From: Methylomicrobium agile
GTDB taxonomy: Bacteria; Pseudomonadota; Gammaproteobacteria; Methylococcales; Methylomonadaceae
DNA: 64,000 nt
NCBI RefSeq assembly: GCF_000733855.1
Contig: NZ_JPOJ01000001.1
Coordinates: 682,001-746,000 of the forward strand
Direction: 5' to 3'
Shown here: piece by piece, positions 25,074 through 34,581 of the stretch
Layout: each line of letters starts with the position of its first letter
How positions within the stretch are numbered: position 1 is the stretch's first letter
Notes under the pieces: model-generated
Told to the model about the DNA's origin: nothing
The model's input: only the letters and a program-made list of their open reading frames with translations
Databases searched by the model: none
Made by a program: the position numbers and the translations under genes

Positions 25074-27140
25074 TTATTGAGCCGCTTTCTGCCCCTCTTC
25101 GGACACTTTGCCCCAGACCCTGAGTATCTCTGCGACGCTCCATGCCTGAGCGATGCATCCGCGCGGCGAAAACGGGCTTTCGGCATCGAAAACTTCGCTG
25201 ATCGAGCCGATACAGGCTTCATGCAGATGCTTTTCCAATAGCTCATTCAGGAAGTCGCGCATCTCTTTATGCTGGTCCGGATAAATGCGCAACCAGGCGT
25301 CTACGTACGGGCCTATCAGCCAAGGCCAGACCGTACCCTGGTGATATGCGGCATCGCGGGTGCGCAAATCGCCGTGGTAGGTCGGTTTATAGTCGGGATG
25401 ATCCCGCGATAAAGTGCGCAGACCCACCGGCGTCAGCAACCGGTCTTTGACGACCTCGAATACCGGCTGCCAGTATTCAGGCTCCAGCACCGGATTGGAA
25501 AGCGAGAAGGCGAATAGTTGATTGGGGCGGCAGGCCGGGTCGTCCTGACCGTCTTCGCCGTCGACGATGTCGTATAAGTATCCCGTCCCGGGATTCCAGA
25601 AGCGTTGGTTGAAACTTCGCCGGGCAAGGTCCGCAAGCTGCGAGATCTGGCTCAGCGGCGCGTGGATATTCTCTTCCTGCAGCCATTTTTCCAGCAGGCG
25701 CAGCGCGTTGTACCACAGCCCATTGATCTCGACCGCTTTGCCGCGGCGGGGCGTGACGATCCAATCGGGTAATTTGGCATCCATCCAGGTCAACGCGTAA
25801 CGGGGATCGCCCTGGATCAACAGGCCGTCTTTCGGATCGCAATGAATACCGAAGCGCGTGCCTTTGATGTGATGTTCGATAATGTCCAGCAGCTTGCGCA
25901 GCAGGCCTCTGAGCAAGCTCCGGTCGCCGGTAATCGAGACATAGCGTTCCACCGCATGAAAATACCACAGTGTCGCATCGGCGGTGTAATACACCCCCTC
26001 GTCTTCCCCTTCCGGAAACAGGTTGGGAATCAGCCCGTCACGCAGATGATAAGCGAACGTACGCAGAATGAGTCCTGCCTCGACATGCCGGCCGGTTACC
26101 AGCGTCAGTCCTTCCAGGCTGATCATCGTATCGCGTCCCCAATCAGTGAACCAATGGTAACCGGCGATGATGGTGCGCACATCCCCGCCGGTGGCGCGCA
26201 TCCGCGCGGTTTCGCCGACCCGGTCGGCCGGCGCGACCACAAACTGATCGGAGGCCAGCAACAACTGCTTGACCAAGCTTTTATCGAATCCCGGACGCGC
26301 GGTTCTCAGCAAGGTGGTACGCCGTTCCAGTTCGGCCTGCAGCGCCTCCGCGGGCGACAGTGCCAGCATGCTTTCCCAGTTCTCGGTGGAAGCGATCAGC
26401 GTCACCGTCTTGCCGGGGACGAGATCGGCCCGGAAATAGCCGGGGCTCCATAGGTTGCCGTGGGCCTCATAACCTCTTTGTTCTTCGATCCGATAAAGAA
26501 TGTCGCTGAAGCGTTTGGGCTCGATCGTGAACGCCGGACTGCCGTCTTCAATATAGAGGCATAAGGGCGGAATGGAGGCGCCATGAACCTCGATACGCCC
26601 GGCGGAAGCTTTGAGGTCATAAAATTCCAAAGGCGGCCCTTCGTTCAAAGACGTGTCATGCCGGCGAAAATGCACGGCGATGCGTAGCTTGAGCCGCACC
26701 GGTCCCGGCCCTGAAACCAGACGGTAACCGATATGCACGGTATTGCTCATATGCGGCATCAAGATCCATTTTTCGATCACATGATCCTTCAGTTCGTACC
26801 GCCATACCGGCATGCCGGCGTCCAGGCGGAATTCGCGCAGCGTGGACATGCCATAAAGATCCAGGGCTCCGCTCGTCAATTCGATGCCGCCGATTTTCTG
26901 CGTGGTACCGTCAGGCAGCCGCACCAGTTCACTCAATTGATTGAGCATCACGTAGCGGCCGTGAGGATCCGGAATCGCCGCCGTCAACAGACTGTGGTAA
27001 CGGCGCGTGGGAACGCCGGAAATCGTTCCTGACGCATAACTGCCCAGTCCATTCGTGACGATCCACTCGTGCGTCAGCAGGGCTTCCTGTTCGGCAGGCG
27101 TCCCGGTCCAGTTCGTTCGAATCACAACATCGCTGATCAT
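25074..27140 (-). CDS. Glycogen debranching enzyme (amylo-alpha-1,6-glucosidase type)
   Basis: 688 residues. An N-terminal beta-rich domain (WIVTNGLGSYASGTISGVPTRRYHSLL) is typical of bacterial GDE_N proteins. The C-terminal alpha/alpha-barrel, GH133-like, has DWGRDTMISLEGL, the LFPEGEDEGVYYTADATLWY block and YHQGTVWPWLIGPY. It removes alpha-1,6-linked glucose stubs during glycogen breakdown. The ATG at 27140 overlaps the treZ stop by 4 bases (ATGA) with AAAGGA upstream, so it is coupled to treZ. The pair may process alpha-glucan for trehalose or glucose supply. A longer reading frame extends only through treZ. Confidence 0.92.
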   Translation of the reverse strand: MISDVVIRTNWTGTPAEQEALLTHEWIVTNGLGSYASGTISGVPTRRYHSLLTAAIPDPHGRYVMLNQLSELVRLPDGTTQKIGGIELTSGALDLYGMSTLREFRLDAGMPVWRYELKDHVIEKWILMPHMSNTVHIGYRLVSGPGPVRLKLRIAVHFRRHDTSLNEGPPLEFYDLKASAGRIEVHGASIPPLCLYIEDGSPAFTIEPKRFSDILYRIEEQRGYEAHGNLWSPGYFRADLVPGKTVTLIASTENWESMLALSPAEALQAELERRTTLLRTARPGFDKSLVKQLLLASDQFVVAPADRVGETARMRATGGDVRTIIAGYHWFTDWGRDTMISLEGLTLVTGRHVEAGLILRTFAYHLRDGLIPNLFPEGEDEGVYYTADATLWYFHAVERYVSITGDRSLLRGLLRKLLDIIEHHIKGTRFGIHCDPKDGLLIQGDPRYALTWMDAKLPDWIVTPRRGKAVEINGLWYNALRLLEKWLQEENIHAPLSQISQLADLARRSFNQRFWNPGTGYLYDIVDGEDGQDDPACRPNQLFAFSLSNPVLEPEYWQPVFEVVKDRLLTPVGLRTLSRDHPDYKPTYHGDLRTRDAAYHQGTVWPWLIGPYVDAWLRIYPDQHKEMRDFLNELLEKHLHEACIGSISEVFDAESPFSPRGCIAQAWSVAEILRVWGKVSEEGQKAAQ

Positions 27141-29080
27141 GATGGGGTATCCTTTGGTGATTGAGAGACAGGATGCAGCACAACGGCGGACTCGCCCTGC
27201 AAATACCAATTGTCCTCGGCGGGCCAGGGCGGCATGCCCAAACCGCCGTACCGGGGATCCTCGCTGGACCACAGGGCATCCCAAACGCTCCCCGGCAGCG
27301 GCGCCAGCAGCGGTTCCGGGGCGGGAACGAGATGAAGGTCCCGGCTTAGATTGACCAGCAACAGGCGGTCGTCCCCCGGTTTGTCCCCGAAAAAACGGAT
27401 TACCCACGCATCCAGGCTCAGCACCGCGCCGTCGATACGCTGGCTTTGCTGACAGGTTTGAAATACCGGATCCTCGCGGCGCAGGCGCAGCAGATCGCGG
27501 TGCAAGGCATATTCTTCCTTATGCTGATAGCGGTCGTTCAGGTTCAACTTGGAATGCGTAAACGTGACCGGGTCCCGGGGATCGGGCAGCCGTGCCTGCA
27601 TTTCGGGCGTCGCCAGGGAACGGAACTGGGCCAGAAATTCGGAGCGCCCGCGCGCGACCAGATAGGCAATGTCTTCTTTATGGTCGGCAAAATAAAAAAA
27701 GGGGCTGGTGGCGGCAAATTCCTGACCCTGAAACAGCATCGGGGTCTGCGGCGACAGCAAGAACAGCGCGGTCAATGCCCGGTAGCGATTGGGGCTGGTC
27801 AACAGGTGAATGCGTTTGCCGCTGCCGGAATTGGCCAGTTGATCGTGGTTCTGGATGAAGTTTACGAATTTGGCCGGCGGCATGTTCAGTACCGGGGTGC
27901 CGCGATGCTTATGCTGCCACGAATACCATTGGCCCTGATATAAAAATCCCCGCTTCAAGGTGGAGACGAATTCCTGCGCCAATCCCCGGTAATCGCTGTA
28001 GTAGGCGTCGGCGCGCCCGGTCATCGCGACCATTGCGGTATGGTGGAAATCGTCGTTCCATAGGGCATCGATGCCGAAACCGCCCTGTTCGGAAGTCAGG
28101 AACAGTCGGGCGTCCTGCGGTTCGTTCTCGCCGATTACGAAAGTTTTTCGCGGAGACCCCGCGTGGTGCACCGTTTGCACGATTGCGGCAATGATGTTGA
28201 CCGGGGAACTGTCGAAAATCTGCTGGGTGGCATCGAGGCGCAGGCCGTCGAGGTGAAACTCATTGATCCAGTAGGCCGCATTGGCGAGCACGTACTCGCG
28301 TACCGGGGCGGAGTTAGGCCCGTCAAAATTCAGCGCATCGCCCCAGTCGCACTGATAACGCGCAGAGAAATAGTCGTTCGAGAATTTTCCGAGATAATTG
28401 CCGTCCGGGCCGAAATGATTGAATACCACATCCAGAATCACCCCGAGCCCGACCGCGTGCGCCTCGTTCACGAAAAACCGGAATTCGTCCGGCGTGCCGT
28501 AAAGCCGCGTCGGCGCGAACAGATTGACGCCGTCGTACCCCCAGCCGAACCGCCCCGGAAAATCGGCCACCGGCATGATCTCCAGCACGGTCACGCCCAG
28601 TCGAGCCAATTCGGGCAGTTCTTTCGCGGCGGCGACCCAGGTGCCTTCGTGCGTGAAGGTACCGATATGCATCTCGTAAATCACCTGACCGTGGGCATCG
28701 ACTCCCGGCCAGGCGGCGTCCGTCCATTCGAACGTCAACGCATCGATTACCTGCGAAGGCCCGTGCGGGCCCTGCGGCTGAAAGCGCGAAGCGGGATCCG
28801 GATACGGCTGCGGATCGCCATCCAGCAGGTAACGGTACAGCCCCCCTACGCAGGGCTCCTGGACGATGGCCGAAAAATAGCCGTTTTCCTCCTTTTGCAA
28901 TTCGACTTCGACCGGCCAATGCGGAGAATCGATCTCTTCCCCACGCGGATTCATCGCCAGTTTTACCGATTTTCTCTCAGGCGCCCATACCCTAAAATGA
29001 ATGCCTTTTTCCGATGCTCTCTCCGCGCCTACCGGAAAGCGCCGGTTATCGATCGATCTGCCATCTGTTTTTTTGTTCAT
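27137..29080 (-). CDS. treZ: Malto-oligosyltrehalose trehalohydrolase
   Basis: 647 residues. An N-terminal carbohydrate-binding beta domain (GIHFRVWAPERKSVKLAM) precedes a GH13 barrel. Catalytic motifs: DVVFNH, the nucleophile in DGLRLDATQQI (Asp 283), the acid in VIGENEP (Glu 318), and IQNHDQLAN. The enzyme releases trehalose from maltooligosyl-trehalose, which TreY makes from glucan. No treY is in the window, so either it lies elsewhere or the protein acts on branched glucans instead. The ATG at 29080 (product MNKKTDGRSI) has TTGGAT upstream; an ATG at 29110 is the alternative. Confidence 0.9.
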   Translation of the reverse strand: MNKKTDGRSIDNRRFPVGAERASEKGIHFRVWAPERKSVKLAMNPRGEEIDSPHWPVEVELQKEENGYFSAIVQEPCVGGLYRYLLDGDPQPYPDPASRFQPQGPHGPSQVIDALTFEWTDAAWPGVDAHGQVIYEMHIGTFTHEGTWVAAAKELPELARLGVTVLEIMPVADFPGRFGWGYDGVNLFAPTRLYGTPDEFRFFVNEAHAVGLGVILDVVFNHFGPDGNYLGKFSNDYFSARYQCDWGDALNFDGPNSAPVREYVLANAAYWINEFHLDGLRLDATQQIFDSSPVNIIAAIVQTVHHAGSPRKTFVIGENEPQDARLFLTSEQGGFGIDALWNDDFHHTAMVAMTGRADAYYSDYRGLAQEFVSTLKRGFLYQGQWYSWQHKHRGTPVLNMPPAKFVNFIQNHDQLANSGSGKRIHLLTSPNRYRALTALFLLSPQTPMLFQGQEFAATSPFFYFADHKEDIAYLVARGRSEFLAQFRSLATPEMQARLPDPRDPVTFTHSKLNLNDRYQHKEEYALHRDLLRLRREDPVFQTCQQSQRIDGAVLSLDAWVIRFFGDKPGDDRLLLVNLSRDLHLVPAPEPLLAPLPGSVWDALWSSEDPRYGGLGMPPWPAEDNWYLQGESAVVLHPVSQSPKDTPS

Positions 29081-29489
29081 ATTGATTGATCCAACCGAAC
29101 CGTTAAACATCAATCAAGGCTGATTTCGAGTTTTTCGGAATGACGCTTCGATTTGCGGCATGCAGAAACCGAAGCGTTCTTTTCCGGGCAGGCCGGTTAG
29201 ACTCCGGGACTCATAAAGCGCGCCTTGCGCTCACTCGACCCTCAAGATCGAGATCCGGCAGGTTAAGGGATAATTCGGCTGCCTGAACGACGCGCCGCCC
29301 GACGCAGCCGATTTTCCCTTGTCGAGGAAAACGGGGACCGGCCAATGCCGGGCCGGTCTTGTTCTTCCGCCTTCTCCCGGCTTTTCGGACCGGCCATCCC
29401 ATCCGGGCGGCCGCCTATCTGTAAAAACGAAAAGGTATCTCTGCAGGTTCGCAAACCGGCCTCAGGGCCCGCCCTCTTCTTGAAACGCC
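29081..29489. other. Non-coding gap with one hairpin
   Basis: No gene recognised. A hairpin GACCGGCC (29336-29343) / GGCCGGTC (29351-29358) with loop AATGCCG may end the PRC-barrel transcript, although on the minus strand only a weak T-tract (CCCGTTTT) follows it. Open frames here have no family resemblance. Confidence 0.5.
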
Positions 29490-29996
29490 TTAAGGATTAA
29501 CGCGGTAGAAACGGTTCAGATCCCCGCGTTGCTGCTGCCATTGCGCTGCGCTCACGGGCCAATGGTCCTCATCGAATCCGGGGGCATTTTTCAAAGCTTC
29601 TTTATCCATATTCAGCGTAAAATAATCCTTATCGGCAGACCAGCGTACGGCATTCCACGGAATCGCGAACAGCTTGTCGCCCATTCCCAAAATACCGCCG
29701 TAGGAAACGACGACATAGGCGAGACGTCCGCTCGTAGGATCGAGCACAAGATCCTTGATGTCGCCCAGGTCCTCCCCTTTGGTATTTTTCACATCGGTGC
29801 CGATAATCTTGCTGGCTCGACTGACTTCCTGCATTTCTTCATTGACCGCTTTCTGTAGCTCCCTTTGTTTTTCCCTGACGTCTTGCCGTTCTTCTCTGAC
29901 TTCTTCTCTTTTCTCCTTAACGCCTCCGGCATAAGAATTGCTTGCGATCGCCACGCCGAAAACAGCTGCCGTTACAACAGGAATCAATGATTTCAT
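29490..29996 (-). CDS. PRC-barrel domain protein, exported
   Basis: 168 residues. A signal peptide (KSLIPVVTAAVFGVAIASNSYA) is followed by a highly charged helix (VKEKREEVREERQDVREKQR, about 27-50), then a PRC-barrel (about 60-125; IIGTDVKNTKGEDLGDIKDLVLD and FAIPWNAVRW). PRC-barrels bind other proteins or ligands; exported ones in this style are often stress- or envelope-related. The charged helix could form a coiled coil. Single gene with its own leader; no partner is evident. Confidence 0.85.
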   Translation of the reverse strand: MKSLIPVVTAAVFGVAIASNSYAGGVKEKREEVREERQDVREKQRELQKAVNEEMQEVSRASKIIGTDVKNTKGEDLGDIKDLVLDPTSGRLAYVVVSYGGILGMGDKLFAIPWNAVRWSADKDYFTLNMDKEALKNAPGFDEDHWPVSAAQWQQQRGDLNRFYRVNP

Positions 29997-30631
29997 GTTT
30001 TTACTCCCTTGGTTAGGTGTTAGTTATCTCGACTTAAATGCCGAGAAGGGCTGAATACGTAATAACGTTTCACAAACCCGAAATTAACCGAGGTATTCAA
30101 TATCGTCTGTTCGGTAATAAACATACTTGGCATCGGCAGGCCCTTTTATTTCTCCGTGGTTTCTTCGAACCCACCGCTATACCGCCTTGAAGCCGGCGAA
30201 CGAACCGATTATTCCGGAGGGAAATGCGGCCCTGACAAAGCCCTGCGGATTGAAATTCGCATCGCCGTGGGAGGAAATGCTTTGCGGAAGGAAATGATGC
30301 AGTTAGAAAAAATATCGCCCAGTACCTGCCCGAATGCCAAGGAGTACTGATCAAAACGCAGGTGGGCCTGATCACGCGCTATCGTTGCCATATACGGCCT
30401 ATACGCTGCGCACTTTGCTGGCGGCCATTAACGAGGACATCGCGGGCCGCCGGTAAGCGTATTCTGGCGCTGCAGGAAATGGAAACGAAGGCCCGTGCGA
30501 ATAACGATGAAACGACCGCGCAACGATGCGCGCCGGATCCGGAATACGGAGGCTCACCTTGAGCCTATTCGAGAAGTGGTACGCGATTATGGATCGTTCG
30601 ATCAGAACTTCGATCCCAAACGCTCCGAATC
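29997..30631. other. 635-base gap with possible degraded coding sequence
   Basis: No intact gene. Between about 30334 and 30460 on the plus strand a short frame reads YTAYTLRTLLAAINEDIAGR then a stop, and the next frame continues with protein-like ILALQEMETKARANNDE. This looks like a frameshifted remnant, but I do not recognise the family. No repeats or RNA genes seen. Confidence 0.35.
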
Positions 30632-31996
30632 TCAACGTTCCCCGGTTTCCGGCCCGTCTTGCGTTTTTGGCGCCGGCGGTTGAATCAGATCGCTTAAACT
30701 TTGTCCCTCCAGAACCGCCATCGCCGCCACTTCGATACGGTTTGCCAGTGCTCCCACAGCCTCCTCTTCGTTTTCCGGACGGAAAGCCGCCTGCTCCTGT
30801 CCGTCCAAGGCACGCAGCCGGGCATAGACTGCCTTCAAGCTGATCGTATCGAGAGCCCGGGCGGGAAGATAGGCGTTCGGTTCGGACTGGATCGCAATCA
30901 CAAACCCGGCCTTGTTGAGACCTTGTAAGATCTGGCGGACCGATTCCCAGGGCTGGTCGATTTCATCCGCCAATGCGTGCAGTGTCCACGGTGGCCTCCC
31001 GTCATGGTACGCCTTGCCAATCAAGTACAGGACCAGAAAACCGAAATATTCCTGCTGGCGATGGCTCAGGTACGGTCTTTTGTTTTTGTGCAGAAGATAG
31101 CGCGGATATTGGTATAAGAATGAGACGACGCCGCCCAACAGCACGATCAGCCAACTGACATACAGCCAGATCATCGACAGCAGAATGATCGCAAAGCTCG
31201 AATAGATCGCATTGTAGCTCGTCGATTTTTCGACGAAGATGCCGAATAGCCAACCGCCTATTTTCCAGGTCAACCCTGCCGCGATACCGCCGACCAAAGC
31301 GGAACCAAAGTTGACCCGGGTATTCGGCATGAAAATGTAAAGAAAAGTCAGCGCCGCAATGATCAGTACATAAGGCAAAATCAACCCGGCGAGATAATAC
31401 GCGGTGCCGAAAGGCTCCAGCGCAATCATTTTCTGCACCAGGGCATTACTGGCCATCGACGCCATCATGCCCAGTGAGGAAACGGTCAGAACCGGTCCGA
31501 CCAGCAGCACGCTCATATAGTCGCTGCTGCGGTGAATCCAGTTTCTTGACGCCTCGACTCGCCAGATGCGGTTGAAACATTCCTCGATGATGCTCAGCAG
31601 CGAAACGACCGTGTACAGCAAGAATACCAAGCCTGCCGTTCCCAGCACGCCGATACTGATGTTTTCGACATAGCCGATGACTTGGTCGGCAAGCTCCGCG
31701 CCTTTTTCGCCGAAGGGCTCAAGTACGCCCAACAGCAGCGGCATCAACTGATTATGCACGCCGAACGCCTTAAGGACCGAGAAACTAACCGCCAGCAACG
31801 GCGCCAGCGACAATAGCGTCGTGTAAACCAGCCCCATCGCACGGTATTTCAAATCGGGGTCGGATGCTTCGCGGAACAGAATCAGCAGGCCGCGCAACAA
31901 CGTGATCCGTTGCTTGGCAAAATCGGAGCGCGCGCGCCCGTCTTCCTGCCAAATAGCGGTCGTCAAATAGTGTTTGATCGCGTTAAGGTTCGGCAT
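30632..31996 (-). CDS. YihY/BrkB family inner-membrane protein
   Basis: 454 residues. Six transmembrane helices fill residues of about 55-310, with the family hallmark YRAMGLVYTTLLSLAPLLAVSFS near the first and WIHRSSDYMSVLLVGPVL in the middle. A cytoplasmic C-terminal part (about 325-454) has a winged-helix-like region (PPWTLHALADEIDQPWESVRQILQGL). The family was once called ribonuclease BN or a serum-resistance factor; its true function is unknown. The ATG at 31996 has AAGGAAA upstream. Confidence 0.9.
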   Translation of the reverse strand: MPNLNAIKHYLTTAIWQEDGRARSDFAKQRITLLRGLLILFREASDPDLKYRAMGLVYTTLLSLAPLLAVSFSVLKAFGVHNQLMPLLLGVLEPFGEKGAELADQVIGYVENISIGVLGTAGLVFLLYTVVSLLSIIEECFNRIWRVEASRNWIHRSSDYMSVLLVGPVLTVSSLGMMASMASNALVQKMIALEPFGTAYYLAGLILPYVLIIAALTFLYIFMPNTRVNFGSALVGGIAAGLTWKIGGWLFGIFVEKSTSYNAIYSSFAIILLSMIWLYVSWLIVLLGGVVSFLYQYPRYLLHKNKRPYLSHRQQEYFGFLVLYLIGKAYHDGRPPWTLHALADEIDQPWESVRQILQGLNKAGFVIAIQSEPNAYLPARALDTISLKAVYARLRALDGQEQAAFRPENEEEAVGALANRIEVAAMAVLEGQSLSDLIQPPAPKTQDGPETGER

Positions 31997-32215
31997 CAGC
32001 AAATTTTCCTTATCGGCAATCCGAAAAAGCACCGCATCGAGCCGAAGGGCAACGGCCTCCCTGCCGTAATAAAAGCCAATCTCGCGCTGTTGCGGGTTTT
32101 ATGACTCATCGCCCGTACGCAACAGAGCAAAACAGGCGAATTGTGGAGGCGGGAACAATGGCCGTGAAACGCTTGGTTTTCGACGCGATCCCCGCAATGA
32201 CAAGAAAGATAGGGA

Positions 32216-32887
32216 CTACTCGTCGCCGCCGAATACGCCGAGCAATTGCAGCAAGCTCAAGAACAGGTTATAGATCGACACATACAGCGACACGGTCGCC
32301 ATGATGTAGTTCGTTTCGCCGCCATGCACGATTTCGCTGGTCTGAAACAAAATCATCCCCGACATCAGCACGATGAACATCGCGGAGACGGCAAGCGACA
32401 GCGCAGGAATCGTGAAAAAGATCGCCCCCAATCCGGCCAGAAAGGCGACCAGCACGCCAACCAGCAGGAAACCGCGCATGAAGCTGAAATCCTTGCGGGT
32501 AGTCAGCGCATAAGCCGACAATCCCAGAAAAATCGTGCCGGTGCCGCCCAGCGCCATCATCACCAACTGGTTTCCATTGGTAAACGCCTGCAGGTACAGG
32601 TTAATGATCGGCCCCAAGGTCAACCCCATGAAACCGGTCAACGCAAAAATCGACAACAAGCCCCAAGCGCTATTGCGCAACTTGGTCGTCAGAAACAGCA
32701 AGCCGAAATAGCCGACCAGCGTCACTACGACGCCCGGATGCGGCAGATTCAACATCATCGAAAGTCCGGCGCTCATGGCGCTGAACAACAGCGTCATCGA
32801 CAGCAGCATATAGGTATTGCGCAACATTTTATTGGCTGCCAACACCTGGGATTCGGAGCGGATAATTACAGTATTAGGGGTACTCAT
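32216..32887 (-). CDS. Bax inhibitor-1 / YccA family membrane protein
   Basis: 223 residues with seven hydrophobic helices. The family signature is visible from NKMLRNTYMLLSMTLLFSA to the C-terminal FQTSEIVHGGETNYIMATVSLYVSIYNLF, which holds the conserved acidic pair region. In E. coli YccA binds FtsH and limits degradation of SecY; others in the family leak calcium. The ATG at 32887 (MSTPNTVIIRSESQ) has GAGGAT upstream. It lies 219 bases from the YihY gene and has no other operon partner. Confidence 0.92.
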   Translation of the reverse strand: MSTPNTVIIRSESQVLAANKMLRNTYMLLSMTLLFSAMSAGLSMMLNLPHPGVVVTLVGYFGLLFLTTKLRNSAWGLLSIFALTGFMGLTLGPIINLYLQAFTNGNQLVMMALGGTGTIFLGLSAYALTTRKDFSFMRGFLLVGVLVAFLAGLGAIFFTIPALSLAVSAMFIVLMSGMILFQTSEIVHGGETNYIMATVSLYVSIYNLFLSLLQLLGVFGGDE

Positions 32888-33080
32888 CGAAAATAATCCT
32901 CGTGAAAAATGCATCTCAAGCAAAAAGACCCGTTAATCTTACAAGAGTTTCAATGCGTAAATAAAGCAAAGAAAGCTGACTGCAACAAAAAAGCCGATTT
33001 TCATTTGCCAGCCAAAAGACAATCGATCACCTCACTGCCCGGTTTCGGATCCTCCAATAAGCAGCAACGGCTCTCAACAT

Positions 33081-33113
33081 AAAAAACCTTCCGCGCAGAG
33101 GCGCAGAAGGTTT
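33081..33113 (-). terminator. Rho-independent terminator of sodB
   Basis: AAACCTTC-GCGC pairs with GCGC-GAAGGTTT with one mismatch and an AGAG loop; on the minus strand it is followed by six T. It starts 15 bases past the sodB stop. Confidence 0.88.
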
Positions 33114-33127
33114 CGATTCAGGAAAAA

Positions 33128-33709
33128 TCAGGCCGCGAAATTCGCTGCCGCAAAATCCCAGTTCACCAATTTCCAGAAGGCTTCCACATAGGTGGGACGG
33201 GCATTGCGGTAGTCGATGTAATAGGCGTGCTCCCATACGTCGCAGGTCAACAGCGGTTTTTGACCCGAGGTGAGCGGGCATCCCGCATTGCCAGTGCTAA
33301 CTAGAGCCAGAGTACCGTCGTTATTCTTGACCAGCCAGGCCCAGCCCGAACCGAAAGTCGTAACGGCGCATTTGGTGAATTCTTCCTTGAATTTTGCGAA
33401 TGAACCGAACGTCGCATTGATCGCATCGGCCAACGCTCCGGCCGGCTCCCCGCCACCATTGGGCGACAGGCAGTTCCAATAGAAAGTATGGTTCCAAACC
33501 TGAGCGGCGTTATTGAAGATCCCGCCTGAAGATTTCAAAATAATTTCTTCCAGAGACAATCCTTCAAATTCGGTGCCGGGAATCAAATTATTCAAATTCG
33601 TAACATAAGCTTGGTGATGTTTGCCGTAGTGATACTCGAGAGTTTCTTCGGAAATGTGCGGCGCCAAGTTGTTTTTGGCATAAGGCAAAGCAGGAAGTTC
33701 GAAAGCCAT
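33128..33709 (-). CDS. sodB: Superoxide dismutase [Fe]
   Basis: 193 residues. The metal ligands are His 27, His 74, Asp 157 and His 161 ([11 protein letters not shown]). Iron-type signatures are [11 protein letters not shown] with Gln 70 donated from the N-terminal half, and the FGSGWAWLV segment. It converts superoxide to oxygen and hydrogen peroxide in the cytoplasm. AAGGA precedes the ATG. The leader contains an inverted repeat at 33745-33775, and a terminator follows the gene, so it is transcribed alone. Confidence 0.97.
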   Translation of the reverse strand: MAFELPALPYAKNNLAPHISEETLEYHYGKHHQAYVTNLNNLIPGTEFEGLSLEEIILKSSGGIFNNAAQVWNHTFYWNCLSPNGGGEPAGALADAINATFGSFAKFKEEFTKCAVTTFGSGWAWLVKNNDGTLALVSTGNAGCPLTSGQKPLLTCDVWEHAYYIDYRNARPTYVEAFWKLVNWDFAAANFAA

Positions 33710-33744
33710 TTGATAAAATCCTTAAATCAGTTGAACATAAGAAA

Positions 33745-33775
33745 ACTAAATACCCGGAATTCCCACGTATTTAGT
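33745..33775. promoter_or_regulatory. Inverted repeat in the sodB upstream region
   Basis: ACTAAATAC (33745-33753) and GTATTTAGT (33767-33775) are perfect 9-base arms with a 13-base spacer, 36 to 66 bases upstream of the sodB ATG. It could be a regulator-binding site or a leader hairpin; no named motif recognised. Confidence 0.45.
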
Positions 33776-33945
33776 CAACTAATACTTTAACATTGCTTGC
33801 GTTTCAAGCAAAGTCCACGTGGTAAACGTCTGTTCACGTTTATTCCGACCTTTTCAAGCGTCATCCGTTCCCCAAGATTATTTTAAAGGCCTGGGTGCGG
33901 TTGTTTTACAATACCTCTCCCCCAACTGTTTTTTCCGATAAGGCC

Positions 33946-34425
33946 ATGGCATTAGAAGTCGAACATAAATTTTTACTCGCGAATGAAAACTGGCGGCAAG
34001 CGGTCGAGCGCTCCGAAATATTCAGGCAAGGTTATCTAAGCTCACAACCGACCAGTTCGATTCGGGTCAGAATTTGCGAACGCCGGGCTTGGTTGAACAT
34101 CAAAAGCGCCACGGTAGGCACTCACCGGCTCGAATATGAATACGAGATCCCGGTTACCGACGCTGAAGAGATTATGGCCCATTTATGCAAAAAACCATTG
34201 ATCGAAAAAACCCGGCATTATGTCCGGCACGGCAACGACCTCTGGGAAATCGATGAATTCGAAGGCGCGAACCAGGGCCTGATCGTGGCGGAAATCGAAC
34301 TTGACGAAATCGGCCGGGCTTTTGACAAACCTGCCTGGCTAGGTGCGGAAGTCACCGATGATTTGCGTTATTACAACAATAACCTCGCTTTACATCCTTA
34401 TTCCGAATGGGGTGAAAAACCATAA
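33946..34425 (+). CDS. CYTH domain protein (inorganic triphosphatase-like)
   Basis: 159 residues, a single CYTH domain. It opens with the defining ExExK motif (LEVEHKF; Glu 4, Glu 6, Lys 8), followed by the arginine-rich strands (SIRVRICERRAWLNIK, TRHYVRHGNDLWEIDEF) and the acidic strand AEIELDE. Stand-alone bacterial CYTH enzymes such as NeuTTM hydrolyse inorganic tripolyphosphate or related compounds. The ATG at 33946 has AAGG upstream. A TPR gene follows after 156 bases in the same direction. Confidence 0.9.
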   Translation: MALEVEHKFLLANENWRQAVERSEIFRQGYLSSQPTSSIRVRICERRAWLNIKSATVGTHRLEYEYEIPVTDAEEIMAHLCKKPLIEKTRHYVRHGNDLWEIDEFEGANQGLIVAEIELDEIGRAFDKPAWLGAEVTDDLRYYNNNLALHPYSEWGEKP

Positions 34426-34581
34426 ACAGCCGATATTGTTCGGCACATTATCTTTCAACAACCCTTTGTTATAAATACAAGATTTTCCCTATTGCCGGGA
34501 GAGGTCGAGAGCGTCTGGCATAGAGAAAAATTTTTTAGAAAAGCGTTGAATTGCGGCGAAGATTCCTCTATAGTTCGCTGT

